The notes beneath the pieces were generated by a model that had not been told where the DNA came from, made no database searches, and worked only from the letters and a program-made list of their open reading frames with translations. From Stenotrophomonas sp. (GTDB taxonomy: Bacteria > Pseudomonadota > Gammaproteobacteria > Xanthomonadales > Xanthomonadaceae): a stretch of 8,873 nucleotides of DNA. Every line of letters starts with the position of its first letter. Position 1 is the stretch's first letter. This document shows positions 6,901 to 8,873 of this stretch, piece by piece. A program made the position numbers and the translations under genes. The DNA lies in assembly GCA_003484865.1 (NCBI GenBank), contig DMZT01000400.1, positions 1 through 8,873 on the forward strand, given 5' to 3'.

Positions 6901-8079
6901 GATGTGCAGCCGGTCCAGCTTCTGGCGCGGGCTGTAACGCTTGATGCGGGCGAAACCCGGGTCGATCACATAGCGGATGCGCGGCACCGTCAGCGATGTT
7001 TCGGCGACGTTGGTGGCCAGCACGATGCGCCGGTTGGCGCCGGGGTTGAACACCAGGTCCTGATCCTTGACCGACAGCCGCGCATAGAGCGGCAGCACGT
7101 CGGTGCCACGGTACTTGCGTCGTTCCAGGGACTGGTGCGCATCGCGGATTTCGCGCTCGCCCGGGAAGAACAGCAGGATGTCGCCACGCGGGTCGATCCG
7201 GGTGATTTCATCCACCGCCGCGACCACCGCATCATTGACGGTGCGCTCGCCATCGCGCCCACCGTCAGCCTCGCCGCCGCCCTCACCTTCCAGCGGCCGG
7301 TAACGCACCTCCACCGGGAACGTGCGGCCTTCCACGCTGATCACCGGGGCATCGTCGAAATGCTGGGCGAAGCGCGAGGTATCGATGGTCGCCGAGGTGA
7401 CGATCAGTTTCAGATCGGGCCGCTTCTTCAGCAGCTGCTTCAGATAGCCCAGCAGGAAATCGACGTTGAGGCTGCGTTCGTGCGCCTCGTCGACGATGAT
7501 CGTGTCGTAGTTGGACAGCCAGCGGTCACTGCTGATCTCGGCCAGCAGGATGCCGTCGGTCATGAATTTGATGCGGGTATCGTCACCGACGCGATCGGTG
7601 AAGCGCACCTGGTAGCCCACTGTGGTGCCCAGCTCGGACTGCAGTTCCTGCGCAACGCGGGTCGCCACTGCACGCGCGGCGATCCGTCGCGGCTGCGTGC
7701 AGCCGATCATGCCGGCGGTGCCACGGCCGGCGGCCAGGCACAGCTTGGGCAGCTGGGTGGTCTTGCCCGAGCCGGTTTCACCGGCGATCACCACGACCTG
7801 GTGGTCGCGGATCAGCGCGGTGATGGCCTCGGCTTCACGCGCAATCGGCAGTTGCTCGTCCAGAGTGATGGCCGGCTGATTCAGCGCACGCGCTTCACGG
7901 CGCTGCACGGACGCCTGCAAGGCCTGCTCGAACGCCGCCGCCAGCCCCGTATCCGCCGGTTTGGCCCGCCAACGCGAGAGCATCCCCAGCAAACGACCGC
8001 GGTCGCGGCTCATGGCCCCGTTGATGGCGGCCTGCTGCTGGGCCAGGCGTGCTGCATGTGGTTTTTCGATAGCGCTCAT
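3976..8079 (-). CDS. hrpA: HrpA, DEAH-box ATP-dependent 3'-5' RNA helicase
   Basis: 1367 residues from the ATG at 8079, compared with 1300 in E. coli. Helicase core: Walker A GETGSGKT (100-107), DEAH (197-200), SAT (229-231), motif V TNVAETSLT (356-364) and motif VI QRKGRCGR (403-410). The winged-helix/ratchet and OB-type regions follow to about 600, with the conserved phrase IQDPRERP near 530. The large C-terminal DUF3418 region typical of bacterial HrpA runs from about 770 to the end (for example FEPGADEDGVTLEVPL, and RWDLEELRVSLFAQELG close to the C-terminus). In E. coli HrpA has been linked to fimbrial mRNA processing and to rescue of stalled ribosomes. A long Ala/Lys/Arg/Pro-rich linker near 613-695 is absent from E. 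coli HrpA as I recall it. A TTG codon directly before the ATG (8082) is an alternative start. No clear Shine-Dalgarno precedes either, and Met at residue 23 is a further possibility. The gene is divergent from dps and probably monocistronic. Confidence 0.97.
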   Translation of the reverse strand: MSAIEKPHAARLAQQQAAINGAMSRDRGRLLGMLSRWRAKPADTGLAAAFEQALQASVQRREARALNQPAITLDEQLPIAREAEAITALIRDHQVVVIAGETGSGKTTQLPKLCLAAGRGTAGMIGCTQPRRIAARAVATRVAQELQSELGTTVGYQVRFTDRVGDDTRIKFMTDGILLAEISSDRWLSNYDTIIVDEAHERSLNVDFLLGYLKQLLKKRPDLKLIVTSATIDTSRFAQHFDDAPVISVEGRTFPVEVRYRPLEGEGGGEADGGRDGERTVNDAVVAAVDEITRIDPRGDILLFFPGEREIRDAHQSLERRKYRGTDVLPLYARLSVKDQDLVFNPGANRRIVLATNVAETSLTVPRIRYVIDPGFARIKRYSPRQKLDRLHIEAVSQASANQRKGRCGRVSEGICYRLYSEADFQSRPEFTDPEIRRSSLSGVILRMLQLGLGKIEDFPFLEAPDERAIADGWQQLGELGAVDAERRLTPIGRQMARLPVDVKLARMLVAAQAQGCLRPMLVIASFLGIQDPRERPPEARAAADNAHALFADGRSEFVGVLRLWDGYRQAHEDLTQSKLRDWCGRHFLGFLRMREWRELHRQLRVLCEELGWTEEAAESSLAPLLAGSSAPAPARDDEAKIKATRGQQHRAARLAREGKSEPAPAQNTPASVKGADAEARNAFSDKVRAAAYQTLHRALIAGLPTQIGHRSDKGDFLAPRQRRFLPFPGSTLAKRPPPWLLTATLLDTQKIWGLTNAAIEPDWVINELPHLLLRKHFDPHWSRAQGQVLASEQISLFGLVLAPKKPVHYGRIAPGEAHDIFVRQALVTGEINTRAGFVADNLKVLEQAREEEAKLRRAGIVADEGWQARWYLDRIPAEIHSAMGLDTWWKALAPEKRRALSWSLADLLPGEGSDAERYPAYLPLGDARLPLHYTFEPGADEDGVTLEVPLHLLNALDPARLSWLAPGFVADKAAALIRSLPKAMRRNYVPAPDFGRAFAEAFAEPTADDIRGELARFLSRATGAKLAATDFDDAALDAHLRMNLRLRDADGKVLATSRDLDALRARFGDKAGDAFAARAGRALAAEGLRDFPASPIPLQVPGEAGVPAYPALVDQGETAALKIFADRNEALEQHPLGVRRLLEIALADKAKQARKQLPVPPKTGLLYAAIESQERLRGDLVDAAMNAVLADGLGDIRDPAAFAKRSAEAGKALFAEAMARLKLAENILAHVAELKPQLEAPLMGWARGNLDDMEQQLAALVHPGFLRETPADALAQLPRYLRAMILRTERAKRDPPRDQARMLELRPFVDALAQAEARGLRERPQWQDLRWDLEELRVSLFAQELGAKTGISAKKLAQRVAALQKP

Positions 8080-8175
8080 CAATCGATTCGTTTAGAACTT
8101 TTGTTTACTACTGAAAGGGTAGTCTGATCTATTGTGAAGGCCATCCGATTCATCCCATCCATAAGGAGTTCTCCC
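8080..8175. promoter_or_regulatory. Divergent hrpA-dps intergenic control region
   Basis: 96 bp between the two divergent starts, distinctly richer in A/T (especially 8083-8135) than the surrounding genes, as expected for promoters. It contains an inverted repeat ACTAC-N7-GTAGT (8107-8123) and, just outside the hrpA ATG, the palindrome AATCGATT (8081-8088). The best plus-strand -10 is TATTGT (8130-8135), but no good -35 stands 16-18 bp before it. No convincing hrpA promoter hexamers are visible on the minus strand. I looked for an OxyR-type site because dps is often OxyR-controlled; TAG-N6-CTA at 8120-8131 has the wrong spacing. Confidence 0.45.
8163..8168 (+). promoter_or_regulatory. dps: Strong ribosome-binding site of dps
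   Basis: AAGGAG lies 7 nt before the ATG at 8176. It decides this start over an in-frame GTG at 8134, which would add 14 residues without a Shine-Dalgarno. The near-ideal match fits a protein made in large amounts. Confidence 0.9.
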
Positions 8176-8727
8176 ATGGCGAAGACGACCAAGACCCCGG
8201 CAAAGCCCAAGACTGCCAAGCAGAAGCTCGGCGCGGCGGCCCCGTCGGCCCCGAACATCGATATCGGGATCAAGGAGGGCGATCGCAAGAAGATCGCCGA
8301 TGGACTGTCGGCCTTCCAGGCCGATGCGTTCACGCTCTACCTGAAGACCCACAACTTCCATTGGAACGTGACCGGGTCGATGTTCAACTCGCTGCACACC
8401 ATGTTCGAGACCCAGTACACCGAACAGTGGGCGGCCCTGGATGACGTGGCCGAACGCATCCGTGCACTGGGCTTCAATGCCCCGGGCTCGTACCGCGAGT
8501 TCGCGGCCCTGACCTCGATCGCCGAGGAGCCGGGCCTGACCGACAGCGCGGACTGGCGTGAAATGGTACGCCAGTTGGTCACCGCCAACGAGGCGGTGTG
8601 CCGTACGGCGCGCAAAGTGCTGGACGTGGCAGACGATGCGGACGACGCACCGACCGAGGATCTGATGACCCAGCGTCTGCAGACCCACGAAAAGTACGCC
8701 TGGATGCTGCGTTCGCTGCTGCAGTAA
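8176..8727 (+). CDS. dps: Dps, DNA-binding ferritin-like protein
   Basis: 183 residues. Dps proteins form a 12-subunit shell that oxidises and stores iron using hydrogen peroxide, and many bind DNA in stationary phase or oxidative stress. The ferroxidase residues line up with E. coli Dps: H62 (in FHWNVTG), H74, E78, D89 and E93 (in LDDVAERIRALG), with the same H-x11-H and H-x14-D spacing. Position 78 is Glu where E. coli has Asp67, which I recall as normal for the HTMFE-type Dps subgroup. The N-terminal tail (residues 2-18, KTTKTPAKPKTAKQK) is rich in lysine and proline, suggesting non-specific DNA binding and compaction. Helix D is followed by an acidic stretch, DVADDADDAPTED (150-162). The gene stands alone with a strong ribosome-binding site, divergent from hrpA. 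Oxidative-stress or stationary-phase control is likely from the family, but no regulator site is clear. Confidence 0.96.
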   Translation: MAKTTKTPAKPKTAKQKLGAAAPSAPNIDIGIKEGDRKKIADGLSAFQADAFTLYLKTHNFHWNVTGSMFNSLHTMFETQYTEQWAALDDVAERIRALGFNAPGSYREFAALTSIAEEPGLTDSADWREMVRQLVTANEAVCRTARKVLDVADDADDAPTEDLMTQRLQTHEKYAWMLRSLLQ

Positions 8728-8810
8728 GGATTTGTTTTTTGGCGGGCTTGGCTGACTGACGGCAAAGGCAGAGGCAACGGCTTTGGCTGACAGGCACCTC
8801 CGTGTTGGCG
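8728..8810. other. Non-coding dps 3' region with a T6 tract and short direct repeats
   Basis: Directly after the dps stop there is a T6 run (8735-8740). Only a 4-bp CTGC/GCAG pairing is possible before it, at the end of the coding region, so an intrinsic terminator is not convincing. TTGGCTGAC occurs twice (8748-8756 and 8783-8791); both copies are preceded by GGC, with one extra T in the second. Between them is purine-rich, GGCAA/GGCAG-type sequence. No coding potential is seen. Confidence 0.5.
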
Positions 8811-8873
8811 AGCGGGGGCCAGGCCCTGCCGGGACACGCCGTAAACCCATCCTTGGGGGCTCGACGTGCGCCA
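8811..8873. repeat. Left part of an interspersed intergenic palindromic repeat (Xanthomonadaceae-type), cut by window edge
   Basis: The core CGCCGTAAACCCATCC (8837-8852) followed by TTGGGGGCTCG matches, from memory, a consensus often found between genes in Stenotrophomonas and Xanthomonas, where it forms the left half of a long imperfect palindrome. The left arm here would be GGCCAGGCCCTGCCGGGAC (8818-8834-ish), and GTGCGCCA at the very edge would begin a smaller inner stem. The complementary right arm would lie beyond 8873 and cannot be seen. Identification rests on recalled sequence, not a search. Confidence 0.5.

Noticed and set aside
5437..8127. An 896-codon open frame on the plus strand opposite hrpA
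   Set aside because: Antisense to the conserved helicase core. Its length follows from codon bias removing stops in the complementary frame; no recognisable motif and no ribosome-binding site.
8120..8131. Possible OxyR half-site TAG-N6-CTA before dps
   Set aside because: The OxyR palindrome needs eight bases between TAG and CTA with T and A at set positions; here there are six and the wider tandem pattern is absent.
8707..8740. Intrinsic terminator at the end of dps using the T6 run
   Set aside because: Only a 4-bp stem can be drawn before the T-run, and it lies inside the coding sequence.
8092..8850. A 252-codon minus-strand open frame opposite dps
   Set aside because: Antisense to a clear Dps with intact ferroxidase residues; no domain features of its own.

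Overview
This is a GC-rich (roughly two-thirds G+C) stretch of ordinary chromosome from a gammaproteobacterium, most likely of the Xanthomonas/Stenotrophomonas/Lysobacter family. Three things point there: the RelA is of the gammaproteobacterial synthetase-only type, HrpA is a full-length proteobacterial homologue, and an intergenic repeat at the right edge resembles elements I recall from Stenotrophomonas and Xanthomonas genomes. No mobile elements, tRNAs, rRNAs, CRISPR arrays or phage genes are visible.

Layout, left to right. (1) At 1-1092, minus strand and cut by the left edge, lies the N-terminal part of a membrane-anchored, Ala/Leu/Gln-rich helical-repeat (TPR-like) protein. (2) At 1122-3275, minus strand, lies relA, the ribosome-associated (p)ppGpp synthetase. 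It is 29 bp upstream of the first gene, so the two are probably co-transcribed. (3) A 132-bp divergent intergenic region (3276-3407) holds a 14-bp perfect palindrome, a run of seven C and plausible promoters on both strands. (4) At 3408-3920, plus strand, lies a small secreted protein of unknown function. (5) A 55-bp convergent gap carries a perfect 14-bp-stem hairpin. (6) At 3976-8079, minus strand, lies hrpA, the DEAH-box RNA helicase. (7) A 96-bp, relatively AT-rich divergent region leads to (8) dps at 8176-8727, plus strand, the DNA-binding ferritin-like mini-cage. (9) The tail, 8728-8873, is non-coding and contains short direct repeats and the start of an interspersed palindromic repeat that continues past the window.

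Functionally, three recognisable genes concern stress and translation: RelA senses uncharged tRNA on starved ribosomes, HrpA is an RNA helicase linked to mRNA/ribosome processing, and Dps protects DNA from iron and peroxide. The sequence does not show that they form one system; they are separate transcription units in divergent and convergent arrangement. I found no convincing new defence, mobile or biosynthetic system. The most interesting leads are the uncharacterised exported protein with a palindrome over its putative -35, the homopolymer inside the putative relA promoter spacer, the HrpA-specific linker insertion, and the partial anchored repeat protein downstream of relA.
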